Of a stretch of DNA of 64,000 nt, positions 11,700 through 23,592 are shown piece by piece. Numbering within the stretch: position 1 is the first letter of the stretch; each line of letters starts with the position of its first letter. Under the pieces are notes generated by a model. The model ran no database searches. It worked only from the letters and a program-made list of their open reading frames with translations, and was not told the origin of the DNA. The stretch lies in assembly GCA_025201345.1 (NCBI GenBank), contig JAIXMG010000027.1, positions 337,501 to 401,500 of the forward strand, written 5' to 3'. Source of the DNA: Thamnidium elegans. Its lineage: Eukaryota; Mucoromycota; Mucoromycetes; Mucorales; Mucoraceae. The translations under genes and the position numbers were made by a program.

Positions 11700-13917
11700 T
11701 TACAAGTAATCATAACCAGCACCACTTCTAACCTTGACGTGCTTCTTTCCCTTCTTATGTTTCTTTGAAGCAACGTCACCCACGTCACCTAAATTAGCTT
11801 GAACCAAAGCCATACGAGCCTTTCTGGTCATAGGTAAAGGTGTACCATCATCCGCAAGTACACGTTGATGGGGATATAATGTAACACGACCACCTGTCAT
11901 AGAAGATCCAACCGATTGCTTTCCGCTTACATTAGTTGCCACTAAATTTTTATGGAAAAATGCTTTATCCACTGCATCCGTTTTAGATCCAGCTTGAGTT
12001 TTAGTACCGTCAGAAGGTGCAACATAATTTAATGCTGTAGATGGTACACGTGTTGTAGGTGCCAATTTCTTGAATACCTTGAGTGCTGCTGCGTTAATTT
12101 CTGCGTTGAATTCCTCTGCTGAAATACCAGGAGGAGGATGACAGAACAAAAGTTTACCCTATTATTACAACTGTTAATTTCTCCCTCTTTTATATATATT
12201 ACATAGTATACTTACATTGACATAATCCTTCAAAATATATCTTGCTGCACGAGCTTCATCAGGATTACCTTGACTAGAACGAACATAACCTCTTGCAATA
12301 GCATAAGTAGAACATAATTCTGCACTACTAGGAAGACCAGTTCCACCATCCTCTACAGGAACTGTACGAATACGAATACCATAAGTAGCTTCAAGTACAT
12401 TTTGAGGAATACGTTTAGTAACTAAGTCACAAGGACCAGTATGCTCACGAAGTTGATCAATAGGTAAAACACCGTTACAGACTTGATCAGCTTTAGTGGT
12501 AGAGAAAGTAGGGAAAACCAAACCAGGACAATCACAAAGAACAAGACCAGGTGTCAAATGAATAGTTTGGAAATGCTTGGTCTTACCAGGAGTAGAAGAA
12601 ACGGATACACGCTTTTCACCAATAATAGCATTAATGGTACTAGATTTACCTACATTAGGATAACCAACTAAACCAATGGTAATCTTTTCGATCTCACCAT
12701 TTTCGTCTATACAAAAAGTTAGTCTAACTTGTATTTATATACGCAGCAACAAAAAATACTTACTCTTGACGACTGGTGTTTGTTCAATCAATAAATCCAA
12801 CAAATCAGTGGTAGTACGAAGACGAGTACGCTCATCATCCTTTTCTTCACTTTCAACATTAAGAGAAACCTTTGACAAAAAGTCGGTGATCTTTTCAACA
12901 GCTTCCTTCTTTTCCTCGATCTCCTTGGCTTGTTCAACAACATCCTCATCACTATCTTCTTCATCATCATCGTCATTATCATTGGCTTTAGCAGCATCAG
13001 CCTTCAAAGAAGCTTCCAACTCTTGACGTTGTCTTTCCTCTTCTTCTTCTTGCATAGTTTGAGCAGCAAGCGCAGCTGAGAAGAAAGTATACTTAATACC
13101 TTGAGAATCGAAATAATCAGCCCACTTCTTTCTTTGCTTGACGGTCAAGAAATCGGCCTTATTAATCAACAACAAATTGGTTTTGTTTTCGTCTACTTCA
13201 ACTACGTATTTCTCAAGATCGGCAGATCTAAATAACATGGGGTTACGTGCATCGACAATTTGAACAATGAGTTGCGACCTTTCAATAACTCTCCATAATT
13301 GACGCCAGACTTCAAGATTCTTTTCGAACGGTGTTAATAATAAACCTTCTTCGTCTTCTAATGTTGCCATTGATCGTCTCCAGTTCAAAAACGCTTCACG
13401 TTCATTACGTTGTACTTGCTCTCCAGTCATGGTTTTATCCCAATGAGGTCGGCGAGGTACTGATAATTTATCAATGTTGGCGTCTTGCTTTACAATTCTT
13501 TCCTTTTCTTCTTGTTCGGAAATCAAGAAAGGATTTTGATAATCGTTTTGAATAACTTTGACATTTAATCTTTCTAAATAATAATAAAAAAAAATTAGAT
13601 CAGGTCATAACTTTTACGTTATTTTTATTATTACCAGCTGTGAAATCGGTACCAGCAAGTGCTGCGGTACTCAAGAAAGCATCTAAATCGTTTTCTTGTG
13701 TAATACTTTGCATTTTAACCCATTTAGGTCCTTCAGCAACTTCAGTTGTATGCTACGGTTAGCAAAAAGAAAATTAGAATAAAAAAAAAAAATCTCGAGA
13801 AACAATTCAACTTACAAGGATACCTTCGTCAAGGGCAATAGCCTTTTGACCTTGGAAACGAGATTTAATAACAGCTCTACCGAGGGAACTAGTTTGCTTC
13901 TTCTTTGGTGGAGGCAT
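11700..13917 (-). CDS. LSG1: Large-subunit GTPase 1 (60S export/maturation GTPase)
   Basis: LSG1 is a cytoplasmic circularly permuted GTPase that releases the Nmd3 export adaptor from 60S subunits. Five minus-strand exons, 13917-13816, 13752-13635, 13573-12764, 12706-12216 and 12158-11700, give 659 residues. G motifs occur in permuted order: the G4 motif NKAD in LLLINKADFLTVKQ comes before the P-loop GYPNVGKSSTINAI, and the G3 motif is DCPGLVFPTFSTTKADQ. HFQTIHL, VCNGVLPIDQLREH and FCHPPPG are typical of LSG1 and separate it from NOG2 and other YlqF-family GTPases. An acidic insert (NDNDDDDEEDSDED) sits between G4 and the P-loop, as in the yeast protein. The start MPPPKKKQTSSLGRAVIK is the only ATG that gives the conserved basic N-terminus. 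Confidence 0.95.
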
Positions 13918-16482
13918 ATTTTTATTTTTTTAATACGTAGTGATAAAAAAAAGGAAACTAAGAAAAAAAAAAGGAAAAACCGAAATAGACCTTTTTTTTA
14001 TTAGTAAAAGCCGTCACAAGCCACTACGACTGAGTAAGCATTATACGCTGTTCTTTTTAAGAAAAGAAGAATAACTCTAAAATGAAACTCTAAAAGAAGC
14101 TTTGGATTAGTAGGAAGTAGTAGTTGGTCTTTTTTTCTCGAGAGAAGGAGAGTTTTTTTTTTTTATTATAAGATACATGTAGCTTAATAAAGAAGTAAAA
14201 GGTGGATAGACATTATGTCACTCTTGGCCTAAATGTGCGTTTTTACGTACGAGTATCAAGTACTTTACTTCTTATTAAAGATGTATTCTATCTATAAATA
14301 ACGAGTCTTTAAATATCAAGGTTCAGATGACCTTTTGCTTGTATCTAAGCCAATTGAGATAGCTTACTTAGTAAATGAGGACAGCATAATTTTTTTTTTA
14401 AATAGCTGAATCCATATATGTTTTTCTTTTCTTTCTCACCTTACTTTCCCCCTCCCCCTCCCCCAGAACTATATATCTTGCTCCAACTACGGTAAGTACC
14501 TCTTTTAAAAAAATAATCTTATCTGATTTATCTCATGGTCTTCATATATTCTTTAACTCGTCTATTTTTTTTTTTTTTTATGAATAGTGTTTATACAATT
14601 ATCCTAAAATTACAAACCACTATCCTTAAAACCAAATCATCATTATTAGATCCCATCTTGGTTAAACTTCATCCACAAGTAAAGATAACATATGCCAAGT
14701 TGACAGTCTGTCGAATACAAAACTTCGCTGTTGGTGGTATCCCTTTACTAAGGTTATTTATTAGCCGTAGGCATTTATTCAAGGCCCTGTCTTGGCGAAA
14801 GTATATTGCTTGATAAAAGCGTATTATGGTTGTTTATATTACTCCTAACGCCAACAAGCTTTGTCGGTGTTAGATGTGTTAAACGTAAGGAGCCCAAAGC
14901 TTTCCCAAGATATCACGAACTCTGTTGGATATAAGAATATTGTAAAATCAAAAAAGGAGAATTGTTCAAAGACGTTTAAAAAATTATTCACCTCCTATTA
15001 ATTCATAGAGCTTTTAATGGTATTTATCATTCATTCCCCAATCCCACCGTCTGTGGTATTATTTTTGCGAAGGCTACCAGTTACCTAGACCATGTCTTTC
15101 CCAAGGTATATCGCTTGATAAAACTTATTAAGTTGAACCACTAAATCGAGCGACTACTGTAGTTTTTAATCAATCTGTTCAGTTTCACATTATTGTAAAA
15201 TACTTTTTTTTACGTTTCTTACTTATCTTGAAGAATCCAAAACTCCAAATTTACATTACATGCGTTCAAGTAAACTATTTACGTGCCTTCGATAGTTTTT
15301 TTTTTTTTTTTTTTAAAAAAAGTAGGCTAAACATAAACTAAAAGATTAATTCTAAAACGCAAAGAAAAATATGGGATTTTTACATGTACATGGCGCTTTC
15401 TATTAATAATAATCGTTTCTGCTATCACGCCGTTTATTAAGTTTATAAAGATGTCAATTTATAGTTTTTTTTTTTTTTTTTTTTTTTTTGTACAATACAC
15501 TTCCATCATTCTGTTTAATCGTGCTACTGTAACGCAATACGCTGTATTACCAACCGAACATTGTTAATATCTTTAAACCTCCGCAAAATAAAATAAAAAC
15601 ATAGACAGCAAGACAAACTCGAAAAGGTGTGAAAGTTATTACTGCTTATCAAATATTACATAAAATAAAATACATTGTCAAAAGATATAGACATTAGGAT
15701 ATTTTTGCTACAAGTAAAAAAAAAAAAAAGGCAAAGCAGCTACACAAAAAAAAAATGCCTTTTTTATCTACTGCGCCATACATTATTTATAAAACTTCAA
15801 CTGTTTATCCTAAAAAAGAAACTGAATTATTCGATGAATGGAAGCCGTGGTAGCGTACAACAACGTTTTGGGCCTCTCGGGTAAGTAAGCGAAAGTTTCT
15901 CTTGGGGTTTATTAGCTGTTAATTACGTCTCACAAAAAAAAAAAAAAAAAAAGAAGCTTCTTGATTGAAACCAACAAAATATAATTACCATTTTAACACT
16001 AATACTTCACATGCAAACTTTATACTGTTTTTGAATACAAATCGATAAACCTCCTCGGTAATACGATATATCCTTGGCTTAAAGCGGATTAACTTAACCT
16101 TAAAAAAAAAGCTTCACCCCACGTTATTGCACTTTTATCATTTTGATATAGTTCTCTCTTTTTTTGATAAGACACGTATAGAAATAAACTTAGCGGTGCT
16201 TTATTCACATCTAATACAGCCCTGAGCACAAACATCAATTTATAAAAAGAAAAAAAAAGTTACCAAAGCGTAGTTTAGAACCGTTCCATATATTCTACTT
16301 CAGCAAAGGGGAGAAAAAAAAATACTCACATAACTTAATTTTGGCTGGTGCAACTACTACTTAAAGATATATACTTCTTGTGTATCCTATCAATTGATAC
16401 AAGAACGTGCTATTTTTTTTTTCTGTTATCTTTTTTTTTCTCTCTTCTTCCTTTATCAATTTTTTATAAAAAAAAACAAAGT
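13918..16482. other. Gene-poor region with weak diverged repeats
   Basis: About 2.5 kb without a supported gene. Two related segments are visible at about 14730-14816 and 15050-15130: both have GTGGTAT early and a CTTGATAAAA end preceded by GTATAT(T/C)G. An open frame at 14535-14813 covers the first and has no recognisable family. Poly(T) or T(n)A(n) tracts occur at 15296-15321 and 15464-15489. The 3' end of the region (16400-16475) is pyrimidine-rich and is probably the leader of the first SDR gene. Confidence 0.45.
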
Positions 16483-17698
16483 ATGGAAGGATACGTTTGC
16501 ATTATTACAGGAGCTAACTCTTTAACCGGTATTGGGTAAGTTATACTAACACACACACAAAAAAAAAAGCGAAACATTTATTAACTCTTTTTCTATAGCC
16601 GTGCCGCTGCCTACTCTTTTGCCAAAAAGAACGCCAAGGTTATCTACGTTACTGATATCAAGGATGATAATCTCTATTCTTTAGCTGAGGATGTTAAGAC
16701 CACTACTGGTGTTGACTGTATTGGCATGAAGGCTGATGCTAGTTGTGACGAGGATATCTTAGCTGTCATTAATGCTGCTATGGATAAGTATGGCCGCCTT
16801 GACGTTTTCTTCGCTAACGCCGGTGTTGCTGGTCGTCACCCCTTCGTTAATCAAACCAAAGAAGCCTATATGGAAATGATGAGCGTTAACGCCTGGAGGT
16901 AAGTTTTTTTTTTTTTTAAAAAAAAGAGAGTTCAAAAAAAGAAAAAAAAAAGTGAGTTTTAATTATTTATTTTAATAGTGCTTTCGCTGCTTGTAAATAT
17001 GCTTCTATTGCTATGCAAAAGACCTCCGAAGAAAAGCCTGTCAGTGGTGGTGCCATTATCTGTACCGCTTCCGGTATGTATAAATATATCAGTTTTTTAC
17101 TTGCGTTGTTATTAACAACTCGTATTTTATTATTATTAGTCGGTGGTGTTAGATCCGGTGGTGGACCCATGTCTTATTCCGCATCAAAGGCTGCGTAAGT
17201 ATTCCGGATAACAAAAGAAAATGTAGGTTGATGTGTCTAATAATTATATTTTATAGCGTCATCAACACTGTTCAAACCGCTGCTTGGAGGTTACACGGAA
17301 CCAACATCAGAGTCAACGCTGTCTGTCCCGTAAGTTATCATTAAAAAAAAAATATGTTACTTAAATATTCAACCTTCTTTTTAATTACTCAGGGTCTTAT
17401 TAAAACCGAAATGACTGATGTCGTTTTCGCTGCTATTGAGGGTCGTCCCGAGTTGGAAAAATCTCTTATGAGAACTATTGCTTTGGAAAGATACGGTAGA
17501 CCCGAAGAAGTAAGTGAACAAACATTGAAGAAGAAAAAAAAAACTAGTAACTAATAATACTTTTGTTTCTTTTAGGTTTCCGAAACTGTTGCTTTCTTGG
17601 CTAGTTCTGCTGGTTCTTATATTACCGGTCAAGATATCAAGGTTGATGGCGGTATCTCTGCCGCTATGCCTTACAGTGTTTTCTTCGGTGAAAGCTAA
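16483..17698 (+). CDS. Short-chain dehydrogenase/reductase, tandem copy 1
   Basis: Classical SDR, NAD(P)-dependent, substrate unknown. Seven exons, 16483-16535, 16599-16898, 16979-17073, 17140-17194, 17257-17329, 17393-17509 and 17576-17698, give 271 residues. The cofactor loop reads ITGANSLTGIG, two residues longer between the first and last glycines than the usual TGxxxGIG. NAG occurs in FFANAGVAG, the catalytic Ser is near CTASVGG, and the YxxxK motif is in PMSYSASKAA. The C-terminus carries the usual ITGQDIKVDGG. It is the first of three paralogs in direct tandem with exons of exactly the same lengths and phases, so they arose by gene duplication. A role in secondary metabolism or sex-hormone (trisporoid) oxidoreduction is only a possibility. 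Confidence 0.9.
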
Positions 17699-18208
17699 AT
17701 AACTCACATTCCCATTCCATGATTCTATCAAACTTTTTTTTATACATCTACCTTAATTCCCTACCCCCAGTAAATAAAAAACCAATTCTTTATAAAGATT
17801 TGTAATATTAATTTATATCTACCATGTATGACACAAAGGTTTCAATGGACTTTTCTAAAAAAATTTGTGTTCCTGATATTATATTTGCATGTCGTACAAA
17901 TAAAATATACTTTCTATAACATGATTTCTTCTGAAGCTTGTGCTCATAGTCCGACAAGTAAAAAAGTTAGTTGGATAAAAAGAAGTATTTACTAGTCAGC
18001 CACAAACATAAGCGTTTAAATGCATCTTTCATGAGCGTTTCAAGACAAACATGCAGCCCTATCCCACTATTCACGTGACAAGAAGAGAATTTTTGTTCAA
18101 AAATGAAAAAAAAGGATCAACCACAAACAAAGAAAACATCGACATAAATACTTTAAATTGATTCGTTCTTTACTCTTTTTATTATTCTCGCATACTAAAA
18201 AGAGAAAA
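17699..18208. other. Intergenic spacer between SDR copies 1 and 2
   Basis: The spacer is AT-rich. An AATAAA-like signal occurs at about 17770 (AGTAAATAAAAAACC). No gene is seen; the last 60 bases are the probable core promoter and leader of copy 2. Confidence 0.5.
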
Positions 18209-19380
18209 ATGGAAAATTTTGTAGGAATCATTACAGGTTGTAACTCTTTAGCCGGTATTGGGTAAATTGGGGGGGGTTTTTTTTTTTAAAAAAAATATAT
18301 ATACTTTTATTAAACAGTAAATGTTTGTAGTCGTGCATCTGCTTATTCTATTGCTAAAAGGAACCCCAAGATTATTTATGTTACTGATATCAACGATAGT
18401 AATCTTTTTACTTTAGCCAAAGATATAACCAAGACTACAAGTGTTGAATGTATTCCAAAACGTATGGATGCCAGCTCAGACGAAGATATTCAAAGTGTTA
18501 TTGCTGAAGCTATGAAAGAATACGGTCGCCTTGATTTTTACTACGCCAATGCAGGTATTGGTAACGGAACTGCATTGACTGAACATACAAAAGATATGTT
18601 TACTAAATTAATGACTATCAATTGTTGGAGGTATATATTGTTATAGTATATTAAAATTCTTTTTGTAGTAACAAACATAAAATACAGTGTGTTTGCAGCA
18701 ATCAAATATGCGTCGGCAGCAATGGAACAAACTTCAACTCAGAAGCCAAAGTCAGGCGGCTCAATTGTAGCTACAGCTTCAAGTAATATTAAAAACATAT
18801 CTGATCATACACTTTGTTAAATTTTATATACGTTAGTTGCGGGTACAAGGTCGGGGGCTGGGTCAATATCCTATGCAGCTTCCAAGGCAGCGTAAGTGCA
18901 ATATATGAACGTAGAGTCTTCCTAGAGTACATTTTGATTATTTTATTTTTTCGTAGTGTTATTAACCTCTGTCAAACTGGAGCTTGGAGATTACACGGGA
19001 AGAATATTCGAGTTAATTCCGTTTGCCCAGTAAGAAACCATTATACGTATACATATGTATATATGCTAACGTGTTGTATCAAGGGTGTTATTGAAACAGA
19101 AATGACTGGAACTCTATTAGCTACTATCGCCCAAGACCCTGAAAAGCATAAACTAATAATGAGACATAATGCATTAGAAAGATACGGGAAACCAGAAGAA
19201 GTAAGTATACAGATTAAGAGAAAAAAAAATCCTTTGAATATTAACAACTACTTTTAGATCGGCGCTATGGTAGCCTTTTTAGCTAGTGATGAAGCTTCCT
19301 TTATAACAGGACAAACTATCAAAGTAGATGGCGGAGCAACTGCTGCGTTACCGTACCTTCCTTTATTCGCTGAGGGATAA
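18209..19380 (+). CDS. Short-chain dehydrogenase/reductase, tandem copy 2
   Basis: Seven exons, 18209-18261, 18331-18630, 18688-18782, 18837-18891, 18957-19029, 19084-19200 and 19258-19380, give 271 residues, each exon the same length as in copies 1 and 3. It starts [18 protein letters not shown], carries [12 protein letters not shown], a catalytic serine near [16 protein letters not shown] as the YxxxK motif, and ends [14 protein letters not shown]. It is closer to copy 3 than to copy 1 in the N-terminus and in the shared C-terminus ALPYLPLFA. All catalytic residues are present, so it looks functional. Substrate is unknown. Confidence 0.9.
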
Positions 19381-20316
19381 ATAAAATAAAGCGAACTTTC
19401 TTCTAGTAATTCTGTTCATAAATACGAAAATCTCAATAAGTATACATTTCGTTTGCATTAATTATGAAGGTTGGTTTTTGAGAATGATATACATTTTTTT
19501 TTTTTTTTTTGCATAACCCAATAATTGCCGGAAACAAGATTTGCTTCTTTTTTTTTTTTAGCTATGTTTGAATGGGATCATCAAAGATTGATACGTGTAA
19601 CCTTTGAAAAAAACAAGGTATTAAGTATTTATCGACCATTTCAGTCAAGTCCTCTTTTAATCGGCATTTATAGCATCCAAATTTAATAAGTAGTTATGAT
19701 TCTTTATGTTTAACATATCTTTTCGCATCAGAAGAACATCACTCTCAGATTGTCTTTGAAGTGTTGTGTTTTAAACATTTTATAACTACCGGTTTTTCTT
19801 TTAAAGATACTCCCGTTTACTTTTTTTTTGAAATTAAATTATTATAAATCTTTCATTCCTGCAAATGTTTATATGAAATCATTTAAATAGTTAGCATAAT
19901 TGGCAACGCTTGTGGCAATCACAGTAGGCTTTAGTTTACTTATGCGCCGTTTACTAAAATAAATGCACTAATAACGACTATGTGTATATATCTGTTCAGC
20001 TTTGGAGAGGATATACTTTTCAAAAGCCTTATATACTAGAGAATACTACTTTTTTTTTTTTAAAAAAAAAAAGTAGTATTCTCTAGTATAAGATAAGCTA
20101 CAAGGAAAAAAAAAGGAGAGGCCTGATAATAATTTAATACATACACATGACTAAAATACTTTCTTCACACGAAAAAAGGTGTTTGTAAAACGGAACGAAA
20201 GATGGATGTAAAAGTCTGATCTCGAACATACCGAAATGGCAATATAAATACTTTCAATCTTTACGTTCTTTCCTCTTGTTATTTTATCTAAATAGATTAC
20301 AAAAAAAAGAAAAAAA
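19381..20316. other. Intergenic spacer between SDR copies 2 and 3
   Basis: No gene is seen in this spacer. Poly(T) runs occur at 19495-19510 and 19549-19559. A perfect 59-nt palindrome at 20032-20090 is listed separately. Confidence 0.5.
20032..20090. repeat. Perfect 59-nt palindrome with T/A core
   Basis: Two 29-nt arms are exact reverse complements around a single central T at 20061. The outer part of each arm is TATACTAGAGAATACTACT or its complement, and the inner part is a run of about ten T followed by the matching A run. It lies 227 bases upstream of SDR copy 3. It could extrude as a cruciform or, if transcribed, form a single hairpin. I cannot tell whether it is a mobile remnant, a terminator or a sequence-specific element. 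Confidence 0.9.
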
Positions 20317-21485
20317 ATGGAAAACTTTGTAGGGATCATTACAGGCTGTAACGCTTTAACTGGTATTGGGTAAATTTTCTTATAACTTCATATACATACT
20401 ATCGATAATAATTAATTTCATACAGCCGAGCAACTGCTTACTCTATCGCTAAAAAGAACCCAAAAGCTATTTATGTTACTGATATCAAGGATAGCGATCT
20501 TTCTACTTTAGCTAAAGATATCACTAATACTACAGGTGTTGAATGTATTGCTAAAAGTGTGGATGCAAGCTCTGATGAAGATATTAAAGGTGTTATTGAC
20601 GATGCCATGAAGAGATATGGTCGTCTTGATTTCTTTTACGCTAACGCAGGTATTGGTAACGCAAAGTCTATGGCCGAACAAACTAAAGAAGTGTTCACAG
20701 AAATGATGGTTAACAACACTTGGAGGTATAGTTATCTATTTCTTTAGTGATGCTGATATGTACATAGTAACAAATAGAATACATTTAGTGTCTTTGCAGC
20801 CGTCAAATATGCATCGGCAGCAATGGAAATAACATCGTCTGAAAAGCCAAAGTCAGCCGGTTCAATTGTTGCCACTGCTTCCAGTAAGTTTACTAATATA
20901 TTTGATCAGATGGTTTACTAAATTTTGTATCTTAAAGTTGCTGCCGCAAGATCAGGCGCTGGATCAATGTCTTATGCAGCTTCAAAGGCAGCGTATGTAG
21001 TACAATCTTTCTCTCCTTTGAGACTGTATATATTGACTTTTTTTATAGTGTCGTTAATATTTGTCAAACTGGCGCTTGGAGATTGCATGGAAAAAATATC
21101 CGTGTCAATGCTGTCTGTCCTGTAAGGAAAAAAATGATACGCGCGCTTTACAATTGATATGCTAATTTATTGTACCTAGGGAGTCATTGAAACCGAAATG
21201 ACCAAACCCCTCTTAGAAGCTATTGCCAAGGATCCTCGAAAGCAGAGATTAGCAAAACTTCACACTGCTTTAGAAAGGTACGGCAAACCAGAAGAGGTAA
21301 GTAGACGTATACACACACACATAAATTTTTTGAATAGTAACATTTTTTCTATTTTTAAAAAGGTCGGTGCTATGGTAGCATTTTTAATCAGCAAAGATGC
21401 CTCTTTTATAACTGGACAGGCTATCACGGTCGATGGTGGAGCCACAGCCGCATTACCTTATCTTCCATTATTCGCAGATAGTTAA
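20317..21485 (+). CDS. Short-chain dehydrogenase/reductase, tandem copy 3
   Basis: Seven exons, 20317-20369, 20426-20725, 20789-20883, 20938-20992, 21049-21121, 21180-21296 and 21363-21485, give 271 residues, in the same architecture as the two upstream paralogs. Motifs: [50 protein letters not shown] (YxxxK), [16 protein letters not shown] and ITGQAITVDGG. All SDR catalytic residues are conserved. The gene converges on the minus-strand GNAT gene with only 71 bases between their stop codons, so the 3' UTRs probably overlap. Confidence 0.9.
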
Positions 21486-21556
21486 TAGACTTCTTCTTCT
21501 TTTATATATATATAAATATAAATACATAGTCTAAATAGTTTTTATTACATGATATA

Positions 21557-22229
21557 TTAATTTGTGACAGTGCCACCATATACATACTTATCATAAGCAA
21601 AAGGCTTGAAAGAAGGAATTGTCATTCCTTCTTCTACTTGGACATCAGTGATATACTCTAAAAATACAACATCCAAGTATCTTCCGAATTTATATCCGAC
21701 ATCATGAAAATGTCCAACGTTTTTAAATCCAAACTTATCAAACAAGATCACCGACCCCTCATTTTCGGCGGTGATACCAGCGATCAAATTACGGAATTTC
21801 ATTTCTATAGCAATACGCAACATTTCAGTCAACATGAGCCTACCCAATCCTCTACGTTGATGGTTTTGATGGATATATAAAGAAATTTCTGTAGTTCTAA
21901 CATATACAAGTTAATAAAATACTATATTATGCATATATATATATATATATGTGTATATAAGCTTACAAGATAAAAGCAGTATGAGGTCTAAACCCACCAT
22001 AATTAGCATATGCAATAGCTTTATTTGTCTCTTTTTCAGCAGCAACAATAATAGGATAACCCTTTGTCTTCGTTTCCATAAACCAAGTTAAGCGATTGTC
22101 AAGTGGAACTTGATCGTACATGAAGAGACATGTCGAGTTGGCAATGCGTTCATTGTAAATTTCGAGGATTTGAGGAACGTCTGACTCAACAGCAGCACGG
22201 ACAGTATACAGGTCAAGAGGGTTACCCAT
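21557..22229 (-). CDS. GNAT N-acetyltransferase, phosphinothricin/methionine-sulfoximine acetyltransferase-like
   Basis: Two exons on the minus strand, 22229-21967 and 21896-21557, give 200 residues. The start MGNPLDLYTVRAA is used; an upstream in-frame ATG adds an unconserved 22 residues. The first half (VRAAVESDVPQILEIYNERI, GYPIIVAAE, AYANYGGFRPHTAF) is the pattern of the PAT/Bar/MddA subgroup. The acetyl-CoA loop HQRRGLGRLML follows at the exon 2 start, then GSVILFDKFGFKNVGHFHDVGYKFGRYLDV. This subgroup N-acetylates small amino-acid-like substrates such as methionine sulfoximine; the actual substrate here is unknown. It is divergent from the FEX gene, sharing a 157-base promoter interval. 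Confidence 0.85.
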
Positions 22230-22386
22230 TTTAATATTAAAAAGAAAGAAAGAAAGGGGAACTTTCGTATGATTCAGATGCAACCTTATCAACAAGATGG
22301 GGAAATGCAGTCACTATCTCCGTGTCTTCGGATTTTATTTAAGCTTGTGGTTGTTAATGCACTCATAGAATCCATACAACAATACT

Positions 22387-23417
22387 ATGGAAGAGCCACA
22401 GAAGAAAATAATCGAAATAAACGAAAATAAACTTGCCATTGCAGCACTAATTGTACCAATGTCCATTGTTGGTACTTTGATTCGAATTGCTTTAACTCGA
22501 TTGGAAACTTTTCCTGGCATGCCAGTATTTAGTCTGGTATACGCTCAATGGGTCGGCTGTCTTATTATAGGAATAGTAGCAAAGAATAAAAGTCATTTAT
22601 TTTCATGGTAAAAAAAAAAGACCTTATATTGTCCTTTTTCAGTTAATTTATACTAAATCATATTAATTTTAGGTACTACCCTTTACATCCTGGTATTTCT
22701 ACTGGCTTATGCGGTTCAATCACAACTTTTTCTTCATGGCAATTAGGAATTTTTAAAGAATTTGCCAACTATGACGCTAACCCTCATACAAGAGGAAAGA
22801 ATGTATTGGCTGCTTTATCTGTATTTCTTGTTACTTTGGCCATGTCTTTAAACGGCCTTACAGTTGGACACCACATCGGTGAAATAACTGAACCAAAAGA
22901 CACACGAGTAGAACATAAAATTATACCACGGGGATTTTCAATCCGATACATGACTACTGTTGATTACATAACCATTGTTTTGGGTATCGTTAGTTGGTTA
23001 GCGGTTATTTTCGCTGCTATTTTTGGTAAAGGTCAAAAAGATTTAGCTTTTGCTTGTGTATTTGCCCCTGTAGGTGCTTTAACTCGTTGGTATTTATCCT
23101 TTTATAATGGAAAATTGCCACATTTCCCAATTGGTACTTTTTCTGCAAATATTTTTGGAACCGCTGTTTTGGCTGCTTTGACTTTGATTCAGTCGGGTGT
23201 TTATGTCATTCCTATTGGTTGCGATGTAATACAAGGTTTAGCGGATGGTTACTGTGGCTGCTTAACTACTATATCTACATTTACGGTTGAGCTAACTAGT
23301 TTAGCTAAAAGACATGCTTATTTTTATGGTTTATTGTCTGTGGTTATAGCTCAGTGCTGCATGTTTATAATCCTAGGCTCCTACATTTGGTCACAGGGCA
23401 TACATTCATACTGCTAA
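22387..23417 (+). CDS. FEX1: Fluoride exporter, double CrcB/FEX type
   Basis: FEX proteins let fluoride leave the cytoplasm through the plasma membrane. Two exons, 22387-22607 and 22673-23417, give 321 residues with about nine membrane segments. Both CrcB halves are visible: the first has GISTGLCGSITTFSSW, the second DGYCGCLTTISTFTVE, and each half has the N-terminal arginine context (GTLIRIALTRL, GALTRWYLSFY). The fusion of two domains in one chain is normal for fungal FEX. The gene shares its upstream interval with the divergent GNAT acetyltransferase. Confidence 0.93.
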
Positions 23418-23592
23418 ACAATACATTTCTCATAGTCGTCATATTACTCCATTTAAGATGAAATAGAATTTTCTCTTTCTACTATTTTAATCTAAACACC
23501 GAACTCGCGTTTTTTTTTATATATATAAAAAGGCTCGTTTTCTTTTTTTAAAATTCCCTTTTTTTTTTTCTTTATTTTATTCTTTAAAAAAT

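Noticed and set aside
14535..14813. Open frame of 92 codons in the 14-16 kb desert
   Set aside because: It starts in a poly(T) run (FFFFFF), lacks recognisable domains, and overlaps only a weak diverged repeat.
14895..14935. Short translation KAFPRYHEL resembling the glutamine synthetase III C-terminus PLPKYHEM
   Set aside because: Similarity covers only about nine residues with no flanking homology, so chance is the likelier explanation.
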